Below, piece after piece: positions 1-9,190 of a stretch of 64,000 bases of DNA; positions within the stretch are counted from its first letter, which is position 1; each line of letters opens with the position of its first letter. The DNA is from Microvirga calopogonii (GTDB lineage: Bacteria; Pseudomonadota; Alphaproteobacteria; Rhizobiales; Beijerinckiaceae): NCBI RefSeq assembly GCF_003347665.1, contig NZ_QDGA01000017.1, positions 1-64,000 on the forward strand. The letters are read 5' to 3'. A model generated the notes under the pieces. That model saw only the letters and a program-made list of their open reading frames with translations. It made no database searches and was not told the DNA's origin. The position numbers and the translations under genes are program-made.

Positions 1-1158
1 CGCGTCTGCTCCACCTACGGCGCAGGCTTCTTCTACATCCCCGGCACCGAAACCTGCCTCCGCGTCGGCGGCCGTGTTCGCGCCGAATTCCGCTATGTCG
101 AGCCGCAAGATCGTTCGGATGATGCCATCGGCTTCCGTGCTCGTGGCCGCATCCAGCTCGACGCTCGTACCGCCACCGCCTACGGTCTGCTCCGCACCTT
201 CGTGCGCTTCGAGATGACCCGCGATACCGGCGTCTACGGCTTCAGCTCCACGACGGCTAACGTCGACCAGGCCTTCGTGCAGTTCGGCGGCCTCACCGCC
301 GGTCGTACCGTGTCGTTCTACGACAACAGCGACCTGCCCACCGGCCACTTCGGCACGCTCCGCTTCTCGGACGCTCCGACGGTGAACCTGTTCGCCTACA
401 CCTTCTCGTTCGGCAACGGCTTCTCGGCCACGATCTCGGCTGAAGAAGGCCGCTTCACCGGCACCAGCATCGGCACGACGCCGGTGTTCCTCGAAGCCGG
501 TCAGACCTATCCTGACCTGGTCGGTAACCTGAAGTACGCCGGCACCTGGGGTACGGCTCAGATCTCCGGTGCTCTGCACCAGCTGCGTAGCGACAACCTG
601 GTTCCCGTTGCTCCCATCCTCGCTCCCGGCGTCTTCGATTATCCGGACAGCGAACTCGGCTGGTCGGTGTCGTTCCAGGGCTCTCTGAACCTGCCGGCTC
701 TCGGCGCTGGCGATGCCGCTTGGCTTGCCGTGTCCTATGCTGACGGCGCTCTCGGCTACCTCGGCTTCGGTTCGTCGGTCACCGTCGGCTCGATCCGCGA
801 GTCGGTTGTCGATGCTTACATCGGCGCGGATGGCGACATCCACACCGGCCAGGGCTGGTCGATCGCTGGTGGTCTGCGTCACTACTGGACCCCGACCATC
901 CGCCAGAACGTGTTCGGTTCGTGGGCTCGCGTCGAGTATGACAACGCTGCCCCGCTCGCCTTCCCGGTTGGCACGATCGGCGTCGGCGCCGAGTTCACCG
1001 AGTGGCGCGCTGGCACGAACGTGATCTGGTCGCCGGTGGCTGGCCTGGATCTCGGCGTCGAAGTTCTCTACGCCAACATCGACCCGCGTGGTACGGTTCC
1101 GTCCAACGTGAACCAGGACATTTGGGAAGGCCGTATCCGCGTTCAGCGCGACTTCTAA
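1..1158 (+). CDS. Porin, C-terminal part (5' end outside window)
   Basis: The reading frame is open from base 1, so the gene starts upstream of the window; 385 codons are visible. The product looks like an outer-membrane beta-barrel porin of the rhizobial Omp2b/RopA type (porin_2 family) that would pass small solutes. The visible part opens with a cysteine-containing segment (VCSTYGAGFFYIPGTETCLR) followed by GGRVRAEFRY, as in that family. It is rich in Gly, aromatic and alternating polar/nonpolar strands and ends in Phe (QRDF), the usual C-terminal signal for barrel insertion. A strong terminator follows. Codon use is strongly biased, as expected for a highly expressed protein. The signal peptide is not visible. 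Confidence 0.88.
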   Translation, partial: RVCSTYGAGFFYIPGTETCLRVGGRVRAEFRYVEPQDRSDDAIGFRARGRIQLDARTATAYGLLRTFVRFEMTRDTGVYGFSSTTANVDQAFVQFGGLTAGRTVSFYDNSDLPTGHFGTLRFSDAPTVNLFAYTFSFGNGFSATISAEEGRFTGTSIGTTPVFLEAGQTYPDLVGNLKYAGTWGTAQISGALHQLRSDNLVPVAPILAPGVFDYPDSELGWSVSFQGSLNLPALGAGDAAWLAVSYADGALGYLGFGSSVTVGSIRESVVDAYIGADGDIHTGQGWSIAGGLRHYWTPTIRQNVFGSWARVEYDNAAPLAFPVGTIGVGAEFTEWRAGTNVIWSPVAGLDLGVEVLYANIDPRGTVPSNVNQDIWEGRIRVQRDF

Positions 1159-1183
1159 TCGGTCAATCCAGATTGGATAGGAG

Positions 1184-1210
1184 AACCCCGGTGGCAACAC
1201 CGGGGTTTTT
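1184..1210 (+). terminator. Rho-independent terminator of the porin gene
   Basis: A perfect 10-bp stem (AACCCCGGTG / CACCGGGGTT) with a GCAA loop runs straight into a T tract, 26 bases after the porin stop codon. Confidence 0.9.
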
Positions 1211-1367
1211 CCGTTTTGGGAAGATTCCAACGCACTCGCCATTCCGTCGGTAAACCACCGGCGGGGTGAATTCGATGTTCCTGTCAAAGCATCTGCGGGC
1301 CGAGCAGGCAAAACCGCTCTCGCGAAGAGGAGGATTTTTGGACCTTTTAATCTAAAGGCGATCCCTG

Positions 1368-2249
1368 TCAGTCTCGAGGATCGATCCTGGCGATGAAGTC
1401 CTTGATGACCTGGATGAGATCGCCTTCGAGGGAAGGCGCATGGCCTTGGTCAGGGATTGTGACCGGCGTGAGGTCCGGATGCCGTTCCTTCATCATCTGC
1501 AGGGTCGCTGCCGTCAACAGATCGGAATTGCCGCCGCGGATGGCCAGAACAGGGAACGGCTTCATGGCTTCGAAGAGAGGCCACAGATCCGGCAATGGCG
1601 CTTCGAGATCGAGCCCCTCGAGTGTCTTCATCAAACGGGGATCATAATTGAGTACGTACCCGTCCGCGCTCTCATGCCATGTCCCTCGTGCCATCTTCTC
1701 CCATTGTTCATTCGTGTAACGGGGGAACTGGATCTCGGATTGACGCCGCAGGATGTCGACGGCCTCCTCGATGGTTCGGGGCGTGGGCTGCTTGCCGATA
1801 TAGCTTCGGATCCGCTTCAGCCCATCGGCTTCAAGAACCGGGCCGACATCGTTCAGGATTGCACCGGCCATGAGGTCGGGACGGGCCGCGCCGAGAGCCA
1901 TCGTGATCAAGCCGCCGCGGGACGTGCCGACGAAGATCGCCTTTTCGATCCCTGCTGCGGCCAGAACCTGCAGGGTGTCGCTCACCTCGAGCTTGACGTC
2001 GTAGTTGCGCCAATCCTGGTCCCAGTGGGATCGCCCGCGCCCGCGATAGTCCAGTGATACGAACCGGCGTGGTCGGACAGGGGCCTGGCTGAGTGCTTGC
2101 GCCAGGTCGTGAAAGTCCGCAGACGTCCTGGCAAGTCCGGGCAGGCCTATGACGGGCAAAGCATCGCGGGCTTCGGGAGCATAGTCGCGGGCGTAGAGAC
2201 GCAATCCGTCGGCGGCGGATACGAACAGGTCGCGATAGGAATAGCTCAT
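1368..2249 (-). CDS. Alpha/beta hydrolase
   Basis: A 293-residue cytoplasmic alpha/beta-hydrolase-fold protein of unknown substrate. The nucleophile elbow is VGTSRGG (Ser near residue 110), a GxSxG variant with Thr-Ser-Arg. An early GLPGLARTSADF segment fits the oxyanion-hole region, and the likely catalytic His is in DQGHAPSLEG near residue 270. It lies 43 bases downstream of the lytic transglycosylase gene on the same strand and may share its transcript. No strong Shine-Dalgarno is visible before the ATG. Esterase, lipase or hydrolytic dehalogenase activity are all possible; the sequence does not decide. Confidence 0.85.
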   Translation of the reverse strand: MSYSYRDLFVSAADGLRLYARDYAPEARDALPVIGLPGLARTSADFHDLAQALSQAPVRPRRFVSLDYRGRGRSHWDQDWRNYDVKLEVSDTLQVLAAAGIEKAIFVGTSRGGLITMALGAARPDLMAGAILNDVGPVLEADGLKRIRSYIGKQPTPRTIEEAVDILRRQSEIQFPRYTNEQWEKMARGTWHESADGYVLNYDPRLMKTLEGLDLEAPLPDLWPLFEAMKPFPVLAIRGGNSDLLTAATLQMMKERHPDLTPVTIPDQGHAPSLEGDLIQVIKDFIARIDPRD

Positions 2250-2292
2250 TTCGGCCCGGCTATATGATTCCAGTCAGGTGCATCCTGCATCA

Positions 2293-4347
2293 TCAATTGG
2301 TGCTTGTCGCATCCGCCGTCGCCGGGACGACAGGAGTGGGCTTGCCGTTCAGGCGCTGCCGGTAGACCCGCAAATTCTCCAGCACGCGCTGGACGTAGTT
2401 GCGCGTCTCGTAAAACGGGATCCGCTCCACCCAGTCGACCTCGTCGACCTCGGGATTGCGAGGGTCGCCATAGGTTCTCACCCATTTGATCACGTTGCCG
2501 CCGCCTGCATTGTAGGAGGCGAAAGCGAGGATGTAGGAGCCTTTCCAGTCTTCCATGAGCTCACCCAGGTGAGCCGAACCGATCTTCGCGTTGTAGGATG
2601 GGTCGTCGGTCAACCGGTTCAGATCGAAGCCAACGCCGAACCTCTGCGCGGTTCGCTTCGCGGTCGCCGGCATGAGCTGCATGAGGCCGCGCGCGCCCGC
2701 ACTCGATACGGCGCGCGGATTGAAAGCGCTTTCCTGCCGGGCGATGGCGTAGACCATCGCCGGTTCCACCTCGTCGCCCACCGGCTGGAAATCGGGAATG
2801 GCAGCAAGCGGATAAGCATGCTGATCGAGCGGGAAGCCGCGCTGCAGGGCGGTCTTGCCGATGGCGAGCACGGCACGGGGATTCTGCTGGGACGTAGCGA
2901 GGTCGGCCAGGGCATCGAGCTGCCCCGGATCGCTCAAGGACTGGGCGAGATCGGTGTAAAGGCTGAGGGCAAGGTCCTGCTCGCCGATCTGCTGCAGCAG
3001 TTTCACCGCCTGGACCGGAACAAGGGCGTCGAACGCCCTGCGCTCCTCCTCGGAGAGCGGATCGACTTTGCGGAGCGAAATGGCCCGGCCCAGTTTAGCC
3101 TGGGCCAATTGGCCGTAATAGGTCGTCGGCTGGTCCGCCGCGCGTTGATAGAATATCTTGGCGTCCTGTCCCTGACCGGCGGCCTCCGCTGCGCGTCCCT
3201 GCCAGTAGGCGACGCGGGAAATGGAGATCGGCGTCGAGGCCGTCTGGGCGACCGTTGCAAAGTGCCTGGAGGCTGTTGCCGGATCATTCAGGAAACGGAG
3301 CGCGATCCATCCTGCGTGAAACTCCGCCTCGATCTGCTGCACCGGCGATTCCGCTGCGTGATGACTCGCCACCTCATAAGCCAGCTTGGGATTGCCCTTG
3401 TCCAGCAGGGCCCGGGTGATCAGGCGCTGTTCGGCCCACCATTCATCGCCGTCGACGCGCAGATCGGGATCCCGCGGTGCCTGCATGATGATCCCGGCGG
3501 CTTCCTCCAGATTGTTGCTCCGGCGCTGAAGCAGCGCCTTCGAGAACAGGTAGGACGGGTCGCTTCTTAAGGAGGCCGGCACGGCCGCGAAGGCTTTCTC
3601 GGCCTTCTTCTTGCCCTGGAAAATGGCCAGCCGGGCCTTGGCGAGCAACTCTAAATCCTTACCCGCATAGGAGGCGGCGCGCTGGGCTCCGCCCCAGTTC
3701 TCCTTCAGGAGAAGTCTCTCCATGCGGAAGCGATGGTCGGCTTTCGCAAGGACATCGGGAAAGCGGTCGAGGATGCGGCGCTCCATGTCAGGGCCGAAAT
3801 TGTCCTCCCGCCAGATGTGCCGGATCTTGTCGTTCGCCTCCTGCACGAGGCCGTCCGTCTGGAGCGCGAAGGCAAGGGCGATCCGGCCCGCAGGCGTTCC
3901 AGGAGGTTGCTTGGCGAAAAAGGCGCGGATCTGGGCGGAAGACCTGCGTTCGGCCAGCAGGGCATCTTCGCTCCGTCGACGGAGCTGGCTGGATACCGGC
4001 CATTCCGGATAGTCCTTCTGGAAGGCGACGATGCGATCGAGGCCCGTGGTGAACCCGCTGCGGATCGCGAACCAGTCGACCAACGCCTGAGCGGCTGGCT
4101 GGGAGAGTTTCGTCTTGAGGATCTGAGCCTCGGTCGGATCGTTGTCTCTGTAGGCCTTGAAGATTGAGGGCAGGTGATCCAGGTCTCCCGGGATCGGCGC
4201 GGGCGGTACGAAGTTTTCCAGCGAAGTGGGCTGGGCCGCCGGCGGTGGGTCGGGAGGGGCCTCGGCTGCGTAAACGGTGAGAGCGGACAATTGAACAAGC
4301 GCGACGGATGTCACAAGACATATGAAAGGACGCATGTTGAGGCTCAC
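2293..4347 (-). CDS. slt: Soluble lytic murein transglycosylase
   Basis: A periplasmic muramidase that cleaves peptidoglycan to 1,6-anhydromuramyl products. The protein is 684 residues from a GTG start (4347) with an upstream AAGGGGG; an internal ATG at 4335 (MRPFICLV) would also begin the signal peptide, which ends near VYAAEA. The long helical middle, with repeated Ala/Leu-rich TPR-like segments, matches the Slt70 superhelix. The C-terminal SLT domain is clear: ARQESAFNPRAVSSAGARG carries the catalytic Glu, followed by LMQLMPATA and later FASYNAGGGNV. It is transcribed divergently from dapA across 177 bases. Confidence 0.92.
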   Translation of the reverse strand: MSLNMRPFICLVTSVALVQLSALTVYAAEAPPDPPPAAQPTSLENFVPPAPIPGDLDHLPSIFKAYRDNDPTEAQILKTKLSQPAAQALVDWFAIRSGFTTGLDRIVAFQKDYPEWPVSSQLRRRSEDALLAERRSSAQIRAFFAKQPPGTPAGRIALAFALQTDGLVQEANDKIRHIWREDNFGPDMERRILDRFPDVLAKADHRFRMERLLLKENWGGAQRAASYAGKDLELLAKARLAIFQGKKKAEKAFAAVPASLRSDPSYLFSKALLQRRSNNLEEAAGIIMQAPRDPDLRVDGDEWWAEQRLITRALLDKGNPKLAYEVASHHAAESPVQQIEAEFHAGWIALRFLNDPATASRHFATVAQTASTPISISRVAYWQGRAAEAAGQGQDAKIFYQRAADQPTTYYGQLAQAKLGRAISLRKVDPLSEEERRAFDALVPVQAVKLLQQIGEQDLALSLYTDLAQSLSDPGQLDALADLATSQQNPRAVLAIGKTALQRGFPLDQHAYPLAAIPDFQPVGDEVEPAMVYAIARQESAFNPRAVSSAGARGLMQLMPATAKRTAQRFGVGFDLNRLTDDPSYNAKIGSAHLGELMEDWKGSYILAFASYNAGGGNVIKWVRTYGDPRNPEVDEVDWVERIPFYETRNYVQRVLENLRVYRQRLNGKPTPVVPATADATSTN

Positions 4348-4524
4348 CCGCTACCCCCTTGCTGCCGCCTTTTATCTTATTGTGACGACGTTTCTCTTGA
4401 GGAAACACTAAGAGCCGAGCTAGGACAACTCCCCGAACGAATGTTTGCGCGCATGCGCCGCACCCCCTATGTCTAAACCCTTGTGGCCCAAGAGAAGGCC
4501 CGGCGCCCATTTCGAGGATACCCC

Positions 4525-5409
4525 ATGACCCAATTCAAAGGCTCCATCACGGCTCTGGTGACTCCCTTCAAGGATGGAGCTGTGGATGAGGCGGCGTTCC
4601 GGTCCTTCATCAACTGGCAAATCCAGGAGGGCACGAGCGGCCTCGTTCCCGTGGGAACGACGGGCGAGAGCCCCACGCTCAGCCATGCGGAGCATGAGCG
4701 GGTCGTCGAGATCTGCGTCCAGGAGACGAAGGGCAGGGTGCCCGTGATCGCGGGCGCGGGCTCCAACAGCACGGCGGAGGCGGTAGCCTTCTCCAAGCAT
4801 GCGGAAAAGGTCGGCGCGGACGCGGTGCTGATCGTCACGCCCTATTACAACAAGCCGACGCAGGAAGGCCTCTATCAGCATTTCAAGGCCATCAATGACG
4901 CCATCGGCATTCCGATCTTCATCTACAACATCCCCGGCCGCTCGATCATCGACATGTCGGTGGAGACGATGGCGCGGCTCTACGAGTTGAAGAACATCGC
5001 CGGCGTGAAGGACGCAACCGCCAACATGGCCCGTGCGAGCCTTCAGCGGCAGGTGCTGGGACCCGACTTCATCCAGCTGTCCGGTGAGGATGCAACCGCC
5101 CTCGGCTTCATGGCCCACGGCGGTCATGGCTGCATTTCGGTGACGTCGAATGTCGCGCCCCGGCTTTGCGCGGAGATGCAGAGCGCCTGCCTGAAGGGCG
5201 ACTACGCTTCGGCCCTGAAAGTGCAGGATCGCCTCATGCCCCTGCACACCAACCTGTTCATCGAAACGAATCCAACCCCCGTGAAATACGCTGCGTCGCT
5301 GCTCGGCCTCATGGAGGACACGGTGCGCCTGCCGCTGGTGCCCGCCTCCGAGAATGCCAAGCAGGCAGTCCGCTCGGCCATGGTCCACGCGGGGCTGATC
5401 AACACCTAA
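4525..5409 (+). CDS. dapA: 4-hydroxy-tetrahydrodipicolinate synthase
   Basis: Condenses pyruvate with aspartate semialdehyde, the first committed step of lysine and diaminopimelate synthesis. The 294-residue protein starts at [15 protein letters not shown] with GAGG eight bases upstream; an in-frame extension to 4483 lacks family similarity. The family motifs are present: GTTGESPTL (pyruvate-binding loop), the YNIPGR region with the catalytic Tyr, and IAGVKDAT with the Schiff-base Lys. smpB follows after seven bases, an order common in Hyphomicrobiales, so the two are probably cotranscribed. Confidence 0.96.
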   Translation: MTQFKGSITALVTPFKDGAVDEAAFRSFINWQIQEGTSGLVPVGTTGESPTLSHAEHERVVEICVQETKGRVPVIAGAGSNSTAEAVAFSKHAEKVGADAVLIVTPYYNKPTQEGLYQHFKAINDAIGIPIFIYNIPGRSIIDMSVETMARLYELKNIAGVKDATANMARASLQRQVLGPDFIQLSGEDATALGFMAHGGHGCISVTSNVAPRLCAEMQSACLKGDYASALKVQDRLMPLHTNLFIETNPTPVKYAASLLGLMEDTVRLPLVPASENAKQAVRSAMVHAGLINT

Positions 5410-5416
5410 AGAGCTC

Positions 5417-5890
5417 ATGGCAAAAGATACAAAGAGTGCCAACCGCGTCGTTGCCGACAACAGGAAAGCGCGGTTCAATTATGAGATCCTCGACACCTAC
5501 GAGGCGGGGATCGCCCTGACCGGTACGGAAGTGAAATCCCTCCGTCAGGGAAAGGCGACCATCGGCGAGGCCTATGCCGGACCCTCGGGCGAGGAGTTCT
5601 TCCTCTTCAACGCCTATATCCCTGAATACCTTCAAGCGAACCGTTTCAACCACGAGACGAAACGCCCGCGCCGCCTGCTGCTGCACAAGCGCCAGATCGA
5701 CAAGCTGATCGGCGCCACGCAGCGGGAGGGCTTCACCGTGATTCCGCTCAAGATCTATTTCAACGATCGCGGGCGGGCCAAGGTGGAGCTCGGCCTCGGG
5801 CGAGGCAAGAAGCTGCACGACAAGCGCGAGACGGAGAAGGAGCGCTCCTGGAACCGGGAGAAGGCGCGTCTGATGCGCGATAAGGGCTGA
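5417..5890 (+). CDS. smpB: SsrA (tmRNA)-binding protein SmpB
   Basis: Binds tmRNA and delivers it to stalled ribosomes in trans-translation. The 157-residue length is typical. Visible signatures include the N-terminal [23 protein letters not shown], the AYIPEY segment and the basic C-terminal tail ([19 protein letters not shown]) that enters the decoding centre. It lies seven bases after dapA. A perfect 8-bp hairpin at 5885-5903 overlaps the stop codon but has no T tract. Confidence 0.97.
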   Translation: MAKDTKSANRVVADNRKARFNYEILDTYEAGIALTGTEVKSLRQGKATIGEAYAGPSGEEFFLFNAYIPEYLQANRFNHETKRPRRLLLHKRQIDKLIGATQREGFTVIPLKIYFNDRGRAKVELGLGRGKKLHDKRETEKERSWNREKARLMRDKG

Positions 5891-5939
5891 CGTTCCGTCA
5901 GCCTGCGCTACCTTCTCGCGCGTTGGTAGGGAGGGAAGA

Positions 5940-6470
5940 ATGGCGTCCGTTGCTCTGGTGTCGGTTCTTGGGCCCGATCGGGTCGGTCTCGTGGCGGCGA
6001 TTGCCGAGCACTTGTTCGACGTGGGCGTGAACCTGCGGGACACGACCTTCGCGGCTCTGGGAACGGGCGCCGAATTCGTCGCCCTTTGCGAACTTCCCAC
6101 GGATCTGACGGCCGCCGACATTGAGGCCGGACTGAAGCAGCTGCCTGAGCTGGAGGGGGCTGAGGTCCGGGCCGTCCCCTATGCTTTCGATCCGAGCCCG
6201 GGCCCTGCCGGTCAGATCACACACCGCATTGCCATCAGCGGCGGTGATCAGCTCGGTCTCGTGGCGCGCCTCTCGGAAGTTTTCAAGCAATACGAGGCCA
6301 ATATCGTGCGCCTCGAAGCCCGCAAGCTCCCTGATGCCGAAGGCGGACTTTACGTGACCCGGTTCGCCGTCTCGATTCCCGCCGACCGGACGGATCTGTG
6401 CCTTGCGACGGTCAGCAACACGGCCGGGTCTCTCAGTCTGGATTGTGACGTAGAGGAAAGTTCGCTTTAA
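5940..6470 (+). CDS. Tandem ACT-domain protein (GcvR-like)
   Basis: A 176-residue protein with two ACT-type ligand-binding modules, the first at about residues 4-85 (LGPDRVGLVAAIAEHL) and the second at about 95-175 (GGDQLGLVARLSEVF). This layout matches the glycine-cleavage repressor GcvR, which senses glycine and acts through protein contacts rather than a DNA-binding domain; none is visible here. The ATG has a strong GGGAGGGAAG site. The gene lies 49 bases after smpB. The ligand and partner are not known from the sequence. Confidence 0.8.
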   Translation: MASVALVSVLGPDRVGLVAAIAEHLFDVGVNLRDTTFAALGTGAEFVALCELPTDLTAADIEAGLKQLPELEGAEVRAVPYAFDPSPGPAGQITHRIAISGGDQLGLVARLSEVFKQYEANIVRLEARKLPDAEGGLYVTRFAVSIPADRTDLCLATVSNTAGSLSLDCDVEESSL

Positions 6471-6505
6471 ATGCAAATGGCCGGGGCGGGCCCGGCCATT
6501 TGCAT
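6471..6505. terminator. Long hairpin between convergent genes
   Basis: A perfect 15-bp inverted repeat (ATGCAAATGGCCGGG / CCCGGCCATTTGCAT) with a 5-base GCGGG loop starts at the base after the ACT-protein stop codon, between convergent genes. There is no proper T tract on either side, so termination, possibly bidirectional, or transcript-end protection is inferred from position and stability. Confidence 0.6.
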
Positions 6506-6525
6506 CTCTTCGATGGTCTAATATT

Positions 6526-7173
6526 TTAAATGTCGAATTCGTCGTCCGGCGCCTGTCGGATGCCGTAGCGGCTCTCCAGGGCGCCGTTCCGGGGCTGCTG
6601 CGGGCGCGAGCGCTCGCCACCCTCGCTCGCGGTGCGCTGCTGGCGGTCCGAGGGGTCGCGCCCGATGCGGGAGGCGAGCTGCGACAGGTCGAGGAATTCG
6701 TCGGCCTGACGGCGCAGTTCGTCGGCCACCATCGGCGGCTGGGTGGTGACCGTCGAGACAACCGAAACCCGAACGCCGCGGCGCTGCATGGCCTCAACCA
6801 GGGACCGGAAATCACCGTCGCCGGAGAACAGGACCATGTGGTCGATGTAAGGGGCCAGCTCGAGCGCATCGATAGCGAGCTCGATATCCATGTTGCCCTT
6901 CACTTTTCGGCGACCGGCGGAATCGACGAATTCCTTCGTCGGCTTCGTGACCACCCGATAGCCATTGTAGTCGAGCCAGTCGATCAGGGGACGGATGGAA
7001 GAATATTCCTGATCTTCTACAAGCGCGGTATAGTAAAAAGCCCGAACCAGAACGCCTCGGCCTTGGAACTCCTTCAGCAAGCGCTTGTAATCGATATCGA
7101 AACCGAGTGTTTTAGTGGTAGCGTATAGGTTGGCGCCGTCAATGAAGAGCGCAATCCGCTGCTGGCCTGACAT
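6526..7173 (-). CDS. NYN-domain (LabA/DUF88-type) putative RNase
   Basis: A 215-residue PIN-like NYN-domain protein. The acidic active-site residues are visible in ALFIDGANLY (Asp near 12), GNMDIELAIDAL and LFSGDGDFRSLVEAM, the usual set for metal-dependent RNA cleavage. The last 50 residues are Arg/Gln/Ser-rich and look disordered. In related Hyphomicrobiales a NYN gene sits between smpB and rpoZ, which suggests a housekeeping RNA role. No specific substrate can be assigned. Confidence 0.88.
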   Translation of the reverse strand: MSGQQRIALFIDGANLYATTKTLGFDIDYKRLLKEFQGRGVLVRAFYYTALVEDQEYSSIRPLIDWLDYNGYRVVTKPTKEFVDSAGRRKVKGNMDIELAIDALELAPYIDHMVLFSGDGDFRSLVEAMQRRGVRVSVVSTVTTQPPMVADELRRQADEFLDLSQLASRIGRDPSDRQQRTASEGGERSRPQQPRNGALESRYGIRQAPDDEFDI

Positions 7174-7414
7174 AAGTATTCTCTATTCGTGTCTGCCGGA
7201 GCGGCATAACAACCTTTACTATACAAGCGGCATCCATTATTTACGCTAGCAATAAAATTGCGCGATAAAATCACGACGCGCCTTCGTTCAGGCTGCTATT
7301 AACCCTTCGGACGAGTAAAACCCACAAAGTAAAATACTTAATGGCGTGCAAATTCCAAGAGTCAAGTTGGCGGAACCAAGGCAGTCAAGCCTTTGTGTGA
7401 CAATTAAACAGCTT

Positions 7415-7999
7415 TTATGACTTAAGGCTGCGGCTGCCCGGCTTGGTGGCCGGAAGAGCGGCCAGATCGGCAGGAATTTGGTCCGGAGCATAGGCCGGAA
7501 TGTCCAGCTGAACCAGGGACACCAATGGAACGCCGAGATCCGCCTTGCCGCCGGACCGGTCGATGAGGCAGGCGGCGCCGAGAATCGTGCCGGGATGCTC
7601 CCGGAGGGCGGTCAGGCATTCCCGGGAGGAGAGGCCGGTCGTGACGATGTCTTCCACCATGACGACCCGGGCTCCTTCGGGAATCGTGAAGCCGCGGCGC
7701 AGAACGAAAACCCCATTCTCGCGCTCGACGAAGATCGCCTTGCATCCGAGATGCCGGGCCGTCTCGTAGCCGGGGACGATGCCGCCGACCGCGGGAGAGA
7801 CCACGTAGTCGACAACCCCAAAGGTTTCCTTGATCTTCTCGGCCAGCGCCCGGCAGACCCGCTCGGTGCGCGCCGGATCCTGGAACACGAACATCTTCTG
7901 CAGGAAGACAGGGCTGTGCAGGCCCGACGAGAGAATGAAGTGCCCCTCCAGCAGCGCTCCCGCGGAGCGGAATTCGTCGAGAACTTCATTCTGGGTCAT
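7415..7999 (-). CDS. pyrE: Orotate phosphoribosyltransferase
   Basis: Makes orotidine 5'-phosphate from orotate and PRPP in pyrimidine synthesis. The start [10 protein letters not shown] at 7999 is preferred over an in-frame extension to 8083 because AGGAG lies ten bases upstream and the extension is not family-like. The 194-residue length is normal. The PRPP-binding motif [14 protein letters not shown], the conserved [15 protein letters not shown] region ([14 protein letters not shown]) and [15 protein letters not shown] are all present. The 241 bases downstream, before the NYN gene, are AT-rich with no recognisable gene. Confidence 0.96.
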   Translation of the reverse strand: MTQNEVLDEFRSAGALLEGHFILSSGLHSPVFLQKMFVFQDPARTERVCRALAEKIKETFGVVDYVVSPAVGGIVPGYETARHLGCKAIFVERENGVFVLRRGFTIPEGARVVMVEDIVTTGLSSRECLTALREHPGTILGAACLIDRSGGKADLGVPLVSLVQLDIPAYAPDQIPADLAALPATKPGSRSLKS

Positions 8000-8337
8000 G
8001 ACATCGGATCTCCTGCTGGGGGCTGTTTGGCAGGTGGATTGGTGCGAGGCAAGGGCATTCGAGCAAGTATATTTTTCGGGCAATGAAATTAAAAAGCGTC
8101 CGCGGCAATTTTGGGTGATGTGTTAAATCACACTTGAAAAACATTATGACGTTCCATCTATAAGACGCCATGAAGCCGATACATGTCGGTTATGTATAGA
8201 GTGAATTGCTGATCGTCTCTAAAAAATGATTTGGCGAGAAGCTGTCGTACAAAAATACATCAGATGTGTAGTCTAACAATATAGATTATGGAAACTATGC
8301 GCATCTGTGTATTTACTGTGGCTTATGAGGGTCTGAC
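8000..8337. other. AT-rich divergent intergenic region
   Basis: 338 bases between divergent pyrE and the LuxR-type gene, clearly richer in A+T than the flanks. It contains a short inverted repeat (GTGAT-N7-ATCAC near 8115-8131) and several AT-rich blocks that could be promoters, but no convincing -35/-10 pair and no gene. Confidence 0.5.
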
Positions 8338-9168
8338 ATGAAAGTTACAGCCGCTAGATCGGATGATAAATCATCTGTGCGGATGAATTCTTTTGACATA
8401 ACCAATTCTTGGCCTGTCGGAAAGGTCGCAATCGGGGACGCTGAGGTCTGTAGGGATGTTGCCAAAGGCAATGCCGAGATCCGCCAGATGGACGAAAGGG
8501 GCGACTTAACCACCAGAGACAAAGCGAGCACTCGTCAGATCGAGACGATCGTGGTCGACCAGAATGGCCTCTTCCGTGAAGGATTGAAGCGGCTTCTAGC
8601 CGAGACGGCGTATTATCCGGCAGTGGCTGCTGCAAGTCTTGATGAGGTGCGCCTCAGTCTGGAAGCGAAAGACGATGCGCTTCTTCTGATCCTCGATTCG
8701 GTCAGCAATCCCGTTGAGGCATGCGAACAGGTCCGAGCCCTTAAAGAGTATAATCCGTCCATAAGGGTCGTCATGCTTGTCGAGCGATACGACCTCAAGC
8801 AGATGCTGACCATATTCGAGGCGGGAGCCGCAGCTTGTCTCATGAAATCGACCTCACATGAGGCTCTCGTCAAGGTGCTGGATCTCGTCATGCTGGACGA
8901 GACGGTTTTTCTAGCGACCATCCTGACCCAGCTCCGTGGGCCGGCGGCCTTCGCTCGGAATAACGGACGTACGCTGTCCGCCCGCGAAATCGCCGTTCTT
9001 GAATGTCTGGCAGAAGGCGCATCGAACAAAGTCATCGCCCGTATGCTGGATATCTCCGAGGCCACCGTCAAAGTTCACGTCAAGGCGATCCTGCGGAAAC
9101 TGAAAGCGAAGAACCGGACACAAGCGGCAATATGGGCCTCGACGCATATCGTGACGACGTCACAGTGA
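8338..9168 (+). CDS. Orphan LuxR/NarL-family regulator with atypical receiver
   Basis: A 276-residue transcription regulator. Residues 1-62 are a low-similarity extension, 63-185 a receiver-like domain, and 205-268 a LuxR-type helix-turn-helix (LSAREIAVLECLAEGASNKV then LDISEATVKVHVKAILRKL). In the receiver the phosphoacceptor Asp (LLLILDS) and Lys (CLMKSTS) are kept. The usual second acidic pocket residue is Gln (VVDQN instead of VDDH), and the Thr/Ser switch position reads Val (VVMLVER). No histidine kinase is nearby. Base composition is lower in G+C than the neighbours, especially at the 5' end. The ATG has GAGGG nine bases upstream. Targets are unknown. Confidence 0.88.
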   Translation: MKVTAARSDDKSSVRMNSFDITNSWPVGKVAIGDAEVCRDVAKGNAEIRQMDERGDLTTRDKASTRQIETIVVDQNGLFREGLKRLLAETAYYPAVAAASLDEVRLSLEAKDDALLLILDSVSNPVEACEQVRALKEYNPSIRVVMLVERYDLKQMLTIFEAGAAACLMKSTSHEALVKVLDLVMLDETVFLATILTQLRGPAAFARNNGRTLSAREIAVLECLAEGASNKVIARMLDISEATVKVHVKAILRKLKAKNRTQAAIWASTHIVTTSQ

Positions 9169-9190
9169 CGGGAGGGCGTTCGTGTGCGCC

